The notes: generated from the letters alone by a model not told the origin. A stretch of 64,000 nt of DNA from Nocardioides speluncae (GCF_003121585.1 NZ_QEOO01000037.1:186001-250000), one strand, 5' to 3'; shown: positions 1 through 8,632, counted from the first letter of the stretch. Numbers and translations are program-made.

Positions 1-2
1 AG

Positions 3-308
3 ATCAGCGGCTGGGTCAGCACCGGCGGCGAGTCGAGCGAGCTCGACTACTTCCAGGAGTTCGTCGCACGCAGTCTTCCCGCCGTTCAGGTGCGTGGGGG
101 GCACACGAGGCCGTGCCTGCCCAGCATCAACACCACCAGCGTTCCCTACATTGACATGGTGGACGAGCGCGTGGGGCTCGTGGTCGAAGGCGAGCGCGGC
201 GTCATGATGGCCGACGAAATCGGCCGCCTGTCCGCACGTCTCACCCTGACCGGGGAGTGGCGGGACTCGCTGGACCACCACGAGGTGGCGGTGCGCTGGG
301 CCGCCTGA
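3..308 (+). CDS. FAD-dependent oxidoreductase (DAO/sarcosine-oxidase type), C-terminal part
   Basis: The open frame enters from the left edge of the window and ends at a TGA at 306-308, so only about the last 101 residues are present. The tail reads PYIDMVDERVGLVVEGERG and then ends with DEIGRLSARL. This resembles the C-terminal FAD-contacting segment of D-amino-acid-oxidase-fold flavoenzymes such as monomeric sarcosine oxidase, where a proline-tyrosine-aspartate stretch is followed by an 'SDEIGRL'-like helix. The substrate cannot be told from this piece. It is followed by about 190 nt without a gene. Confidence 0.55.
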   Translation: MSGWVSTGGESSELDYFQEFVARSLPAVQVRGGHTRPCLPSINTTSVPYIDMVDERVGLVVEGERGVMMADEIGRLSARLTLTGEWRDSLDHHEVAVRWAA

Positions 309-413
309 GCTCAACCGGGCCATACCCCCGGCACCTGGACACGGTGGGCCGGAAACAGCCTCTGGAGGGCCGACACGGCCTCCTCCACCTTGGGCCAATA
401 TCGCCGACCGACT

Positions 414-428
414 TACCGCTGAACGGGA
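414..428. promoter_or_regulatory. Copy of the shared 15-bp palindrome (site 1)
   Basis: The site reads TACCG-CTGAA-CGGGA and fits the window-wide consensus TYCCR-NTNAN-YGGRA with one mismatch. It lies 72 nt upstream of the GTG start of the F420 reductase gene at 501. Confidence 0.5.
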
Positions 429-500
429 CTCGCCGTGCGGCAGAGAGGCGCGGGGCCGAATGCTGGCCGTGAACCGGCGCATCCCGAACAGGAGTCACAC

Positions 501-1163
501 GTGAGCACGATCGCGATCATCGGCGGCACGGGTCCGCAGGGCAGGGGCCTCGGCTACCGGTTCGCGAAGGGCGGCCACGCGGTCGTCCTCGGCTCGCGCT
601 CGGAGGAACGGGCGGCGAAGGCCGCCGCGGAGGTCCAGGCCCGAATCGCGGGTGCTGGCTCGGTTATCGGGGCGTCCAACGCCAAGGCTGCCGAGGCTGC
701 GGACCTGGTGCTGCTGGCCGTTCCGTACGACGGGCACGATGCCCTGGTCGCCGAGCTGGCGGATTCGTTGAGCGGCAAGGTCGTGATCAGCTGCGTCAAT
801 CCCCTGGGCTTCGACAAGGCCGGCCCCTATGGACTCAACCTCGGCCCCACCTCCGCCGCGGAGCAGGCCCAGGCTCTGGTCCCCGGTGCGCGGGTCGTCG
901 GCGCGTTCCACCACCTCTCGGCGGTCTCGCTCATCAGCGACGCGGAGATCCACGAGGACGTGCTCGTCTGCGGTGACGACGCGGACGCGAAGGCCGTCGT
1001 CCAGGAGCTGGCCACCACCGTCTCTGGCGGGCGGGGTATCGACGCCGGGAAGCTCCGGCTCGCCCGGCAGCTCGAGCCGCTCACCGCCGTCCTCATCTCC
1101 ATCAACCGGCGCTACAAGGCCCGGTCCGGGATCTCCATCGCCGGTCTCGATCCCGGCCGATGA
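501..1163 (+). CDS. npdG: NADPH-dependent F420 reductase (NpdG-like)
   Basis: The protein of 220 residues is predicted to exchange hydride between NADP(H) and coenzyme F420 in the cytoplasm. It begins with a dinucleotide-binding motif, IIGGTGPQGRGLGYRFA, followed by GSR (residues about 30-32), the NADP-phosphate contact seen in this family. Later blocks such as LLAVPYDGH and CVNPLGF are also typical. The frame is open to 435, but GTG 501 is preferred because AGGAG lies a few bases upstream and the fold starts there. A nearby luciferase-like oxidoreductase (1694-2554) is a plausible user of F420H2. Confidence 0.85.
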   Translation: MSTIAIIGGTGPQGRGLGYRFAKGGHAVVLGSRSEERAAKAAAEVQARIAGAGSVIGASNAKAAEAADLVLLAVPYDGHDALVAELADSLSGKVVISCVNPLGFDKAGPYGLNLGPTSAAEQAQALVPGARVVGAFHHLSAVSLISDAEIHEDVLVCGDDADAKAVVQELATTVSGGRGIDAGKLRLARQLEPLTAVLISINRRYKARSGISIAGLDPGR

Positions 1164-1220
1164 CCATCGCCCGGTCCCTCGAGGCGGCGCGCCGCACCAC
1201 GATGGAGCGCGCTGAGGAGG

Positions 1221-1697
1221 TCAGCAGCCCGAGGCGAGCAGTGCTGGCGACTCGGCCCGGCCGTCGAGGACCCTGTTGGTCCGCACCGTGACCTTCCATC
1301 CCGTCTCGCCACGCCGAAGCCGCCAGTGGTTGGCGGTCGCGCGGCGAACGACGAATCGCCCGGCCTGGTGGACGATCATGAGCGAATGGCAGACCGCCAC
1401 CGCGTCGTCGCCAATGACCGTGACGACAGGCGGGCCGACGAAGTGCGCGCAGCCACCAGCGATCCAGCCCTGGTGGTTGGCCGACTCGACCATCGCCACG
1501 ATCTCGCCGTGTCCGTGCATCACGAGCTCGTCGACGTCGTAGACACCGCCGGCCTCCCAGAGCGCGGCGACCGCCTCGGCGGAGCCGGCGTCGACGAGAG
1601 GGCCGTAGGACGCGATCAGCCGGGCAATGTCCGCCTCGTCCTCAAGTCGCTGGATCCGGGCCTCGAGCGCTGCCCAGTCGTTGATGCTGTCGCTCAC
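1221..1697 (-). CDS. SnoaL-like (NTF2-fold) protein
   Basis: The product has 158 residues and the shape of the SnoaL_4 group. An N-terminal helix (ALEARIQRLEDEADIARLIASYGPLVDAG) is followed by alternating strands ending in WRLRRGETGWKVTVRTNRVLDG. Family members bind small hydrophobic ligands in a cone-shaped pocket and include ketosteroid-isomerase-like enzymes and oxygenase-associated proteins. The exact activity is unknown. It starts with GTG overlapping the stop of the luciferase-like gene (GTGA), so the two are co-transcribed. Confidence 0.75.
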   Translation of the reverse strand: MSDSINDWAALEARIQRLEDEADIARLIASYGPLVDAGSAEAVAALWEAGGVYDVDELVMHGHGEIVAMVESANHQGWIAGGCAHFVGPPVVTVIGDDAVAVCHSLMIVHQAGRFVVRRATANHWRLRRGETGWKVTVRTNRVLDGRAESPALLASGC

Positions 1698-2554
1698 GCG
1701 CCGACCTTGTCGCCGACCACGGCCAGGGCCGCGAGCTGCTCGCAGTAGTGGTCCACCGAGTCAGCCGCGAGGGCGGCGCCCGCAATGGTGGCACCGGCCT
1801 CACGGAGTCCGGTCAGCACGCGCTCGGCCCGATCCGGGTCCCCGATCGGGTCGAGCTGGCGGCCGGCGCTGAGCACGACGTTGAATCCCTCGGGCAGCTC
1901 GACCGTGTCGAGCAGGCCGCGCAGCTGGTCCGTGTTGAGGCCGAAGGGAACCCAGCCGTCGCCGTACGTCGCGGCGCGGCGCAGCGAGCGCAGCGTGCGG
2001 CCGCCGATCCACAGCGGCACGCGTTCCTGCCGCGCGTGGGGCTCGACGACGAAGCCGGCGTAGTCGTAGCTCTCGCCGTGGAACTCCGGGACCCGCCGAG
2101 AGAGCGAGGAGCGTAGGGCGCTGATCGCCTCGTCGGCGCGGGCGCCACGACCGGCGAACTCCGCGCCGAGCAGGTCGAACTCCTCCTCGAGACTGCCCAC
2201 GCCGAGCCCCAGGACCAGGCGGCCGTTGCTCACCTGGTCGAGCGTTCCGTAGCGCTTGGCGATCTCGAGGGGGTGGTGGTATCCGAGCACGAGCACCTGA
2301 GTGGCCAGCTTGATCTGCGTCGTCCGGGCGGCCAGATAGCCGAGGGTCGCCAGCGGGTCCCAGTACGTCGCCCCGCGCTGCTCTGCGATCTCCTCGGGGA
2401 CGGCGACGTGCTCGCTGCAGGTCAGGTGGTGGAAGCCGAGCCGGTCGGCCGCCGCGGCGATCCGGGCGAGCTCCTCGATCCCGGCCGTGGTCTCCCACGG
2501 GGAGTGGGCGCCGGGCACGGCGGTGACGACGGGACTGGCGATTCCGATGCGCAT
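1694..2554 (-). CDS. Luciferase-like (LLM class) F420- or flavin-dependent oxidoreductase
   Basis: This 286-residue TIM-barrel protein matches the actinobacterial F420-dependent LLM oxidoreductases. Visible family blocks are the N-terminal MRIGIASPVVT, LTCSEHVAVP, YWDPLATLGYLAART, LATQVLVLGYHHP and the glycine-rich LVLGLGVGSLEEEFDLLG. The frame extends 40 codons upstream through unlike sequence, so the start is placed at ATG 2554 where the fold begins. It probably reduces or oxidises a steroid-related substrate, which is an inference from context. The stop overlaps the GTG of the downstream SnoaL gene. Confidence 0.8.
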   Translation of the reverse strand: MRIGIASPVVTAVPGAHSPWETTAGIEELARIAAAADRLGFHHLTCSEHVAVPEEIAEQRGATYWDPLATLGYLAARTTQIKLATQVLVLGYHHPLEIAKRYGTLDQVSNGRLVLGLGVGSLEEEFDLLGAEFAGRGARADEAISALRSSLSRRVPEFHGESYDYAGFVVEPHARQERVPLWIGGRTLRSLRRAATYGDGWVPFGLNTDQLRGLLDTVELPEGFNVVLSAGRQLDPIGDPDRAERVLTGLREAGATIAGAALAADSVDHYCEQLAALAVVGDKVGA

Positions 2555-2596
2555 GGACGCGTGTCTACCGGCTAGCCGTCGGCGGGACTCGGCCGG

Positions 2597-2611
2597 TCCC
2601 GGTGGCCGGGA
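2597..2611. promoter_or_regulatory. Copy of the shared 15-bp palindrome (site 2, divergent core)
   Basis: The site reads TCCCG-GTGGC-CGGGA. The arms are perfect, but the central A of the consensus is G. It sits exactly 42 nt upstream of the luciferase-like gene start at 2554, the spacing seen at many other copies, which is why I keep it. Confidence 0.4.
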
Positions 2612-2619
2612 GACCATTT

Positions 2620-2692
2620 CTGAAATTCTTTCTAGTTTTGTCTTCCCTTGGACTGTGGCCATTGCTACAGTCAAAACAAGAATTCATTTCAG
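2620..2692. promoter_or_regulatory. AT-rich nested inverted repeat in a divergent promoter region
   Basis: In an otherwise GC-rich window this stretch is AT-rich and symmetric. The inner arms are GACTGT (2651-2656) and ACAGTC (2667-2672), separated by 10 nt. The outer arms, CTGAAAT at 2620-2626 and ATTTCAG at 2686-2692, also pair, with partly matching sequence between. It lies between the luciferase-like gene (minus) and the IclR gene (plus, start 2714). A binding site for the adjacent IclR protein is the simplest reading. Confidence 0.6.
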
Positions 2693-2713
2693 TTTTGGGT
2701 CGTGGAGGCCGTC

Positions 2714-3592
2714 ATGTCCGTGGCAACAGTGGCACCAGAGGTCCGTCCCGAGCTCCCGCCGAGCATGGTGGAGCGGATGACACTCATCCTCGACGAGTTC
2801 TCGGCCCGCACCACGCGACTGACGCTGGAGGACGTGGCCCGGCGCACGCACCTGCCGCGCTCCACCGCACACCGGATCCTCGATCAGCTGGTCAAGCTGC
2901 GCTGGCTTGACCACACCTCGTTCGGCTACTGCCTCGGCCGCCGCTCGCTCAGCCTGGGGGGTGGCGGCGACGACCACGCCGAGGTGCGCGAGGCGGCCGC
3001 ACCGCTGCTGCACCAGCTCAGCGTGCAGACCGGCCTCGTGGTCCACCTGGCAGTCCTGGACGAGGCCGAGGTTGTCTACCTCGACAAGGTCGGCGGCCGC
3101 TTCGCCGCCGCCGTCCCCTCGCGGGTCGGAGGCCGTGCCCCGGCACACAGCACCGCGCTGGGCAAGGCGATGCTCGCCTGGCTGCAGCCCGAGGACGTCG
3201 AGGAGCGGTTCTCCACGGAGCTGCACCGCCAGACGCACCTCACCATCGGCGAGGTCGGGCTGCTCCACCAGGAGCTGAACCGGATCCGTGCCCGTCGTGG
3301 CGTGGCCTTCGAGCGCGGCGAGTGCTTCTCGCAGATCTCCTGCGTGGCCGCTGCCATCCGCGGACCTGAGAGCCCGATCGCGGCCATCTCGCTCGTAGGT
3401 GACTCCCGTGCTCCGCTGGAGAAGGTGGCCCCCCTGGTCGCGGACGCCGCCCATCGCGTCTCGCTCGAGCTCTTCCCGCAGGTGAGTGAGTCGCGCAGCG
3501 CCCGCCGCAAGGCCTTGGCCGGACAGCAGAACTTCTCCGCCGCGACCCTCGAGCGCCTCGCCATCGCAGGCCAGAGCGGCAGCTGGTTCTGA
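2714..3592 (+). CDS. IclR-family transcriptional regulator
   Basis: The 292-residue protein has an N-terminal winged helix-turn-helix (LTLEDVARRTHLPRSTAHRILDQLVKLRWLDH, about residues 35-67) and an IclR effector domain with the typical blocks VVYLDKVGG, PAHSTALGKAMLAWL, RGVAFERGECFSQISCVAAAI and PIAAISLVG. IclR regulators respond to aromatic or small acid ligands as dimers or tetramers. ATG 2714 is chosen because GGAGG lies 5 nt upstream and the upstream in-frame sequence is unlike the family. The nested palindrome before it suggests autoregulation. Its ligand and regulon are not known. Confidence 0.9.
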   Translation: MSVATVAPEVRPELPPSMVERMTLILDEFSARTTRLTLEDVARRTHLPRSTAHRILDQLVKLRWLDHTSFGYCLGRRSLSLGGGGDDHAEVREAAAPLLHQLSVQTGLVVHLAVLDEAEVVYLDKVGGRFAAAVPSRVGGRAPAHSTALGKAMLAWLQPEDVEERFSTELHRQTHLTIGEVGLLHQELNRIRARRGVAFERGECFSQISCVAAAIRGPESPIAAISLVGDSRAPLEKVAPLVADAAHRVSLELFPQVSESRSARRKALAGQQNFSAATLERLAIAGQSGSWF

Positions 3593-3605
3593 GCGCTGCC
3601 GGGGC

Positions 3606-4151
3606 TCAGCCCCAGTGGTCGCCCCAGCCCCACAGGCCGGGCTCGTCCAGGACGGGAACGGACTCCGCGTCGACTCCGAACCCGCCGCGGTAGAAGATCA
3701 TCGGCCGCTCGTCCTCGAGCGGCTCCACCTCGAGCACCCGGCCCAGCACCACGTCGTGGTCGCCCGCCACGTGTACGTCGTACACCTCGGCGTGGACCCG
3801 GAGGAGTACGCCGGACAGCGCGGGCGTGCCCCAGCGGGAGACGTCCCAGTCGAGGCCGTCGTACTTGAGCCCGCGGCTGGAGCCGAACCGTGCGCACAGG
3901 TCCTCCTGCTGCTCGGCCAGCACGTTGACGCTGAACCGGCCTGAGGTGCGGATCCGGGGCCAGGCCCGTCCCCGGTGGTCCGCGCAGAAGAGGATCAGCG
4001 GCGGGTCCAGCGACACAGAGGTGAAGGACTGGCAGGCGAAGCCCACCGGCTCGCCCTCATCGAGACCGGTCACCACGGTCACGCCCGAGGCGAACGCGCT
4101 CATCGCGCGACGCAGCTCGTCGGGGCTGGGTGCCAGCTCTTGGATGCTCAT
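3606..4151 (-). CDS. hsaB: Flavin reductase, HsaB-like partner of the 3-HSA hydroxylase
   Basis: The 181-residue product belongs to the flavin-reductase (FMN-binding split barrel) family. Family blocks are RRAMSAFASGVTVVTG, GFACQSFTSVSLDPPLILFC, SGRFSVNVLAEQQEDLCARF and the C-terminal PMIFYRGGF. In actinobacteria HsaB uses NADH to supply reduced flavin to HsaA, which hydroxylates 3-hydroxy-9,10-seco-androstatriene-dione. It is the only such reductase in the window, so it may serve both HsaA-like proteins (10533 and 22620). Start ATG 4151 lies 41 nt from a copy of the shared palindrome. It converges with the IclR gene. Confidence 0.82.
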   Translation of the reverse strand: MSIQELAPSPDELRRAMSAFASGVTVVTGLDEGEPVGFACQSFTSVSLDPPLILFCADHRGRAWPRIRTSGRFSVNVLAEQQEDLCARFGSSRGLKYDGLDWDVSRWGTPALSGVLLRVHAEVYDVHVAGDHDVVLGRVLEVEPLEDERPMIFYRGGFGVDAESVPVLDEPGLWGWGDHWG

Positions 4152-4192
4152 GCGTCGACGGTAGGACCGCGTCCCCGGCGTACGACGACAGG

Positions 4193-4207
4193 TCCCGGTC
4201 AACGGGA
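4193..4207. promoter_or_regulatory. Copy of the shared 15-bp palindrome (site 3)
   Basis: TCCCG-GTCAA-CGGGA matches the consensus fully. It lies between divergent genes, 41 nt from the hsaB-like start and 64 nt from the hsaD start. Confidence 0.65.
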
Positions 4208-4271
4208 GACCCGGATCCACCTCCGGCCCCGGCTGTCTACGGTCCGAGGACCGACCAGGAAGAGGGCGAGA

Positions 4272-5111
4272 ATGCTGAAGGAGCTGGCCACCGACCAAGG
4301 TGTGCTGAGGTACTACGACGCGGGTGACGGCCCGCCACTCCTGCTGCTGCACGGATCCGGGCCGGGGGTGACCGGCTGGCGCAACTACGAGGGCAACCTG
4401 CCGGCGCTGTCCCGGCACTTCCGCTGCCTGGTCCTGGAGTTCCCCGGGTTCGGGGTCAGCGACCCGACCGACCAGCACCCGATGCTGGCCGCGCCGGCCT
4501 CGGTGATCCGCTTCCTCGACGGGCTCGACCTCGACCAGGTCGACGTCATCGGCAACTCGATGGGCGGCATCGTCGCCACCCAGCTGGCCCTCAACCACCC
4601 GGAGCGGGTGCGCAGCCTGGTGACTATCGGCGGCGTGGGCAAGAACATCTTCAGCCCGTTCCCGGGCGAGGGCATCAACCTGCTCATGGAGTTCACCGAG
4701 GACCCGACGCGCGAACGGCTCGTCCAGTGGCTGCGGTCCATGGTCTTCGACCAGGGGCTCGTCACCGACCAGCTCGTCGAGGACCGCTTCGCTCAGGCCA
4801 CGGAGCCGGAGACGCTCGACTTCTCCCGCCGCATGTACGGGCGCGCAGCGATGGAGGCACGCGCCGCGGCCGCCGCGGCGAGCGACGCTCCGCCGTACTG
4901 GGCGATGTTGCACAAGATCAAGGCCCGGACCCTCATCACGTGGGGCCGGGACGACCGGGTCAGCCCGGTTGACATGGCGCTGTTGCCGATGCGAACGATT
5001 CCTGAGGTGGAGGTTCACGTGTTCCCCAACTGCGGACACTGGGTGATGATCGAGCAGAAGGAAGCCTGGGAGGCCACTGTGCTTTCCTTCCTGACGCGGG
5101 GCGACCGATGA
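4272..5111 (+). CDS. hsaD: HsaD-like meta-cleavage product hydrolase
   Basis: This 279-residue alpha/beta hydrolase should hydrolyse the C-C bond of the ring-cleavage product 4,9-DSHA, giving HIP acid and 2-hydroxyhexa-2,4-dienoate. The oxyanion segment LLLLHGSGPGVTGW, nucleophile Ser96 in GNSMGG, Asp228 in GRDDRVSP and His256 in CGHWVMIEQ form the expected catalytic set. The length fits HsaD. ATG 4272 is preceded by a purine-rich AGAGGGCGAG. The stop overlaps the next gene by ATGA, so the genes form one operon. Confidence 0.88.
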   Translation: MLKELATDQGVLRYYDAGDGPPLLLLHGSGPGVTGWRNYEGNLPALSRHFRCLVLEFPGFGVSDPTDQHPMLAAPASVIRFLDGLDLDQVDVIGNSMGGIVATQLALNHPERVRSLVTIGGVGKNIFSPFPGEGINLLMEFTEDPTRERLVQWLRSMVFDQGLVTDQLVEDRFAQATEPETLDFSRRMYGRAAMEARAAAAAASDAPPYWAMLHKIKARTLITWGRDDRVSPVDMALLPMRTIPEVEVHVFPNCGHWVMIEQKEAWEATVLSFLTRGDR

Positions 5112-6757
5112 GCGGCGGCTGGGACGACGAGTTCGACCTTGTCGTCGTCGGCAGCGGTGGCGGCGGGATGACGGCGGCGCTCACGGCCCACGACGTCGGC
5201 CTGAGCTGCGTCGTACTCGAGAAGGCGAAGCTGTACGGCGGCACAACCGGCATCTCCGGCGGTGGCATCTGGATCCCCAACAACCCCGCGCTCCGCCGGG
5301 CGGGTCACGACGACAGTCGCGAGTCGATCCGGACCTACCTCGACGAGCTGATCGGTGAGCGTGCCGAGCCCGCCCGCCTCGACGCGTACGTCGACCACGG
5401 TCCCGACGCGATGGCGCTTCTCGAGAAGAGCAAGTGGCTCAAGTTCTTCTGGACCAAGGGTTACTCCGACTACCACCCCGAGCTCGAGGGCGGCCGTCCG
5501 CTCGGCCGCTCCATCGAGGCCGTGCCGTTCGACACCCGTAAGCTCCGCGAGGACGAGGAGTTCCAGCGGCCGAACAGCATGAAGGGGCCGCTCGGCCTCT
5601 GGATCACGGCGAAGGACTACCGCAACCTGGCCATGGTCAAGCGCACCTGGGGCGGACGCCGGACCAGCCTCGTCGCCGCCTGGCGGGTGTTCTCCAACTT
5701 CTTCCGGCGCCGGCACATGTCCACGGGTGGCCGCGCCCTGGTGGCGCGCCTGCGGATGGCGCTCAAGGACGCCGGCATCCCGCTCTGGCTGCAGACCCCG
5801 ATGACCTCGCTGGTCGTCGAGGGCGGTCGCGTGGTCGGCGTCGAGGTGACCCGTGACGGCGAGACCCGGCGCATCCGGGCGGGCAAGGGCGTGCTCCTGG
5901 CCAGTGGCGGCTTCGACCACAACCAGGAGATGCGCAACACCTGGCTGCCCGAGGGCGGCCGCGAGGACCTGAGCCTCGGGGCGCGGGAGAACGTCGGCGA
6001 CGGCATCGTCGCCGGGCTCGGCCTCGGTGCGGCGGTCGACCTGATGGACGACGCGTGGTGGATGCCGTCGGTGACCCACCCCAGCGGCGCCAGCATCCCG
6101 CTGGTCTCCGAGCGGTGCATCCCGGGCTCGGTCATCGTGTCCGTGGACGGCAAGAGGTTCACCAACGAGTCGTCGCCGTACACGAACTTCGTGCACGACC
6201 AGCTGGACGGCAAGCACGTTCCCGCCTGGTTCGTCATGGACACCAAGGCCCGTCGTCGCTACCCGTTCGCCCAGATCCTGCCCGGGCAGCCGTTCCCGAA
6301 GTCGTTCTACGACGCGGGCCTGGTGGTCCGCGCCGACTCGCTCGACGAGCTGGCCACGAAGGTCGGCTTGCCCACCGAGGCCCTCGCAACAACCGTGGCG
6401 ACGTTCAACGACTACGCCCGCACCGGCGTCGACCTCGACTTCGGCCGGGGCGACAGTGCGTATGACCGCTACTACGGCGACCCGACCCGGAAGAACCCGA
6501 ACCTCGACACCATCGACCAGGGGCCGTACTACGCGGTGAAGCTGGACGTCGGCGACCTCGGCACCAAGGGTGGCCTGGTCTGTGACGAGCACGCCAGGGT
6601 GCTGCGGGAGGACGGGTCGGTCATCGACGGGCTCTACGTCACGGGCAACGCGTCGTCCTCGGTGATGGGCAACGAGTACGCCGGCCCCGGTGCCACGATC
6701 GGCCCCTCGATGGTCTTCGGGTACGTCGCGGCGCGGCACGCAGCTGGAGTGCACTGA
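5108..6757 (+). CDS. kstD: 3-ketosteroid delta-1-dehydrogenase
   Basis: The 549-residue flavoprotein introduces the 1(2) double bond in ring A of 3-ketosteroids, one half of the B-ring opening step. It has the FAD dinucleotide motif VVVGSGGGGMTAAL near the N-terminus, a second GGT-GISGGGIWIPNN block, a central LLASGGFDHN block and a C-terminal NEYAGPGATIGPSM. Tyr525 and Gly529 there correspond in spacing to the catalytic Tyr487/Gly491 pair known from Rhodococcus KstD1. It overlaps hsaD by 4 nt and is followed after 1 nt by kshB. Confidence 0.88.
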   Translation: MSGGWDDEFDLVVVGSGGGGMTAALTAHDVGLSCVVLEKAKLYGGTTGISGGGIWIPNNPALRRAGHDDSRESIRTYLDELIGERAEPARLDAYVDHGPDAMALLEKSKWLKFFWTKGYSDYHPELEGGRPLGRSIEAVPFDTRKLREDEEFQRPNSMKGPLGLWITAKDYRNLAMVKRTWGGRRTSLVAAWRVFSNFFRRRHMSTGGRALVARLRMALKDAGIPLWLQTPMTSLVVEGGRVVGVEVTRDGETRRIRAGKGVLLASGGFDHNQEMRNTWLPEGGREDLSLGARENVGDGIVAGLGLGAAVDLMDDAWWMPSVTHPSGASIPLVSERCIPGSVIVSVDGKRFTNESSPYTNFVHDQLDGKHVPAWFVMDTKARRRYPFAQILPGQPFPKSFYDAGLVVRADSLDELATKVGLPTEALATTVATFNDYARTGVDLDFGRGDSAYDRYYGDPTRKNPNLDTIDQGPYYAVKLDVGDLGTKGGLVCDEHARVLREDGSVIDGLYVTGNASSSVMGNEYAGPGATIGPSMVFGYVAARHAAGVH

Positions 6758-6758
6758 C

Positions 6759-7775
6759 ATGTCGCTCCAGGTCCGGGTGGTCGAGGTGATCCGCGAGACG
6801 GCGGACGCGCACTCCCTCGTACTCGAGCCGGTGGACAGCCCTGCGCTGTCCTACCGGCCCGGTCAGTTCCTCACCCTCCGGATCCCGAGCGATCGGACCG
6901 GGGGAGCCGCACGGTGCTACTCGCTGTGCAGCTCGCCTGCCCTCGACGAGAAGCCCAAGATCACCGTCAAGCGCACGGCAGGCGGCTACGGATCCAACTG
7001 GATCTGCGACCACGTCGTGGCCGGGACCGTGCTGGAGGTGCTGAAGCCGTCGGGGACCTTCACTCCGAAGAACCTCGACGACGACCTGCTGCTCTTTGCG
7101 GGCGGCTCCGGCATCACGCCGGTGCTGTCCATCCTCAAGTCCAGCCTGTACGCCGGTAGCGCGGCCGTCACCCTGGTCTACGCCAACCGTGACCCGGAGT
7201 CGGTGATCTTCCGCACCGAGCTGGCCGCGCTGGTCGCGGCGTTCCCGCACCGGCTCGAGGTGCTGCACTGGCTGGAATCGACCGAGGGCCTACCGACGGC
7301 CGCGCGCGTCTCCGCCGTCCTCGCGGAGCGTCCCGGCCGACAGTCGTTCGTCTGCGGGCCCGGCCCGTTCATGGACCTCGTCGCGGAGACCCTCCGTGCC
7401 GGGGGAGTGCCCGCCGACCACGTGCACATAGAGCGGTTCACCTCGCTGCACGACGACCCCTTCGACGCCACCCCCGTCGTGCTCGAGACCGGCACGCCGG
7501 AGAGCACGGTCCAGGTGACCCTCGATGGCGACACCCGCAGCGTTGCCTGGCCGCAGGGCAACCGCCTGCTCGACGTACTCCTCGCGGCCGGCCTCGAGGC
7601 GCCGTTCTCCTGCCGGGAAGGCGCCTGCAGTGCCTGCGCGTGCGTGCTGCTGGACGGTGAGGTCGATCTGGACCGCAACGAGGTGCTCGACGCCGCCGAC
7701 CTGGCGGACGGCCTCATCCTCGCCTGCCAGGCGCGACCCCGCAGCGACCGCCTCAAAGTCACCTACGACGCCTGA
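6759..7775 (+). CDS. kshB: Ferredoxin-NADH reductase component of 3-ketosteroid 9-alpha-hydroxylase
   Basis: The 338-residue protein has the KshB architecture. An N-terminal FAD domain carries RCYSLCSSP, an NAD domain carries GGSGITPVLSILK and FVCGPGPFMD, and the C-terminal plant-type 2Fe-2S domain carries CREGACSACAC with a fourth Cys in LACQARP. It passes electrons from NADH to the Rieske oxygenase KshA, encoded at 21345-22487. A paralogue acting with another oxygenase cannot be excluded, but this is the only such reductase here. ATG 6759 is 1 nt after the kstD stop. Confidence 0.87.
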   Translation: MSLQVRVVEVIRETADAHSLVLEPVDSPALSYRPGQFLTLRIPSDRTGGAARCYSLCSSPALDEKPKITVKRTAGGYGSNWICDHVVAGTVLEVLKPSGTFTPKNLDDDLLLFAGGSGITPVLSILKSSLYAGSAAVTLVYANRDPESVIFRTELAALVAAFPHRLEVLHWLESTEGLPTAARVSAVLAERPGRQSFVCGPGPFMDLVAETLRAGGVPADHVHIERFTSLHDDPFDATPVVLETGTPESTVQVTLDGDTRSVAWPQGNRLLDVLLAAGLEAPFSCREGACSACACVLLDGEVDLDRNEVLDAADLADGLILACQARPRSDRLKVTYDA

Positions 7776-7781
7776 CCGGCG

Positions 7782-7796
7782 TCCCGCTCAACGGGA
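7782..7796. promoter_or_regulatory. Copy of the shared 15-bp palindrome (site 4)
   Basis: TCCCG-CTCAA-CGGGA matches the consensus fully. It lies 6 nt after the kshB stop and 42 nt before the hsaE start, marking an internal promoter between two same-strand operons. Confidence 0.65.
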
Positions 7797-7838
7797 GGCA
7801 GCCCGCACCGAAGCGGCTGCGACTGCGACCGTCGGACC

Positions 7839-8624
7839 ATGCTCGACACCCAGACCCGGAACACCGCCGCGGACGTCCTGTGGGCCGCCGAGGTCGGCCG
7901 GTCCCCGCTGCGCCCGCTGCGCGAGTCCTTCCCCGCCGCCGACGTGGTCGACGCCTACGAGATCCAGCTGATCAACATCCGCCGCCGCCTCGATGCGGGC
8001 GCCCGCGTCTACGGCCACAAGGTCGGCCTCTCCTCCCCGGTCATGCAGCAGATGATGGGCGTCGACGAACCCGACTACGGCCACCTGCTCGACTCGATGG
8101 TGCTGTCGGAGTCGACGCCGATCCGGTGCGCGGACTACTGCTTCCCGCGGATCGAGGTCGAGATCGCCTATGTGCTGGGGGAGACCCTGCCGGGCGAGGG
8201 CTGCACCGAGACCGACGTCATCGCCGCGACGGCGTACGTCGCCCCGGCGCTCGAGCTGATCGACAGCCGGATCACCGACTGGCAGATCGGTCTCGTCGAC
8301 ACGATCGCCGACAACGCTTCCTCGGCCGGCGTGCTTCTGGGCGCCGGCCGGGGGAACCCAAGCGACCTGGATCTCGCCGACATCGAGGCGGTGCTGTTCG
8401 AGAACGGCACCGAGACCGCCCGGGGCAACACCGCCGCCGTGCTCGGCAACCCGACCGCCGCGGTGGCCTGGCTGGCGCGCAAGGTCGCGACCTTCGGGGT
8501 GAAGCTCGAAGCCGGCCACGTGATCCTGCCCGGCTCGTGCACCCGTGCGGTCGACGTAAGCCCAGGAGTTCAGTTCCGGGCCGACTTCGCCGGTCTCGGC
8601 TCCGTGACCGCGACCTTCGAGTGA
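7839..8624 (+). CDS. hsaE: HsaE-like 2-hydroxypenta-2,4-dienoate hydratase
   Basis: The 261-residue product belongs to the fumarylacetoacetate-hydrolase/MhpD fold and hydrates the dienoate released by HsaD to a 4-hydroxy-2-oxo acid. Seen in the sequence are YGHKVGLSSPVMQQMMGVDEPDYGH, the metal-ligand block PRIEVEIAYVLG, and PALELIDSRITDW. The family uses Mg2+ or Mn2+. It leads the gene order hydratase, acylating dehydrogenase, aldolase that is standard for meta pathways. Transcription is likely driven from the palindrome-bearing gap upstream. Confidence 0.88.
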   Translation: MLDTQTRNTAADVLWAAEVGRSPLRPLRESFPAADVVDAYEIQLINIRRRLDAGARVYGHKVGLSSPVMQQMMGVDEPDYGHLLDSMVLSESTPIRCADYCFPRIEVEIAYVLGETLPGEGCTETDVIAATAYVAPALELIDSRITDWQIGLVDTIADNASSAGVLLGAGRGNPSDLDLADIEAVLFENGTETARGNTAAVLGNPTAAVAWLARKVATFGVKLEAGHVILPGSCTRAVDVSPGVQFRADFAGLGSVTATFE

Positions 8625-8632
8625 GGAAGACA

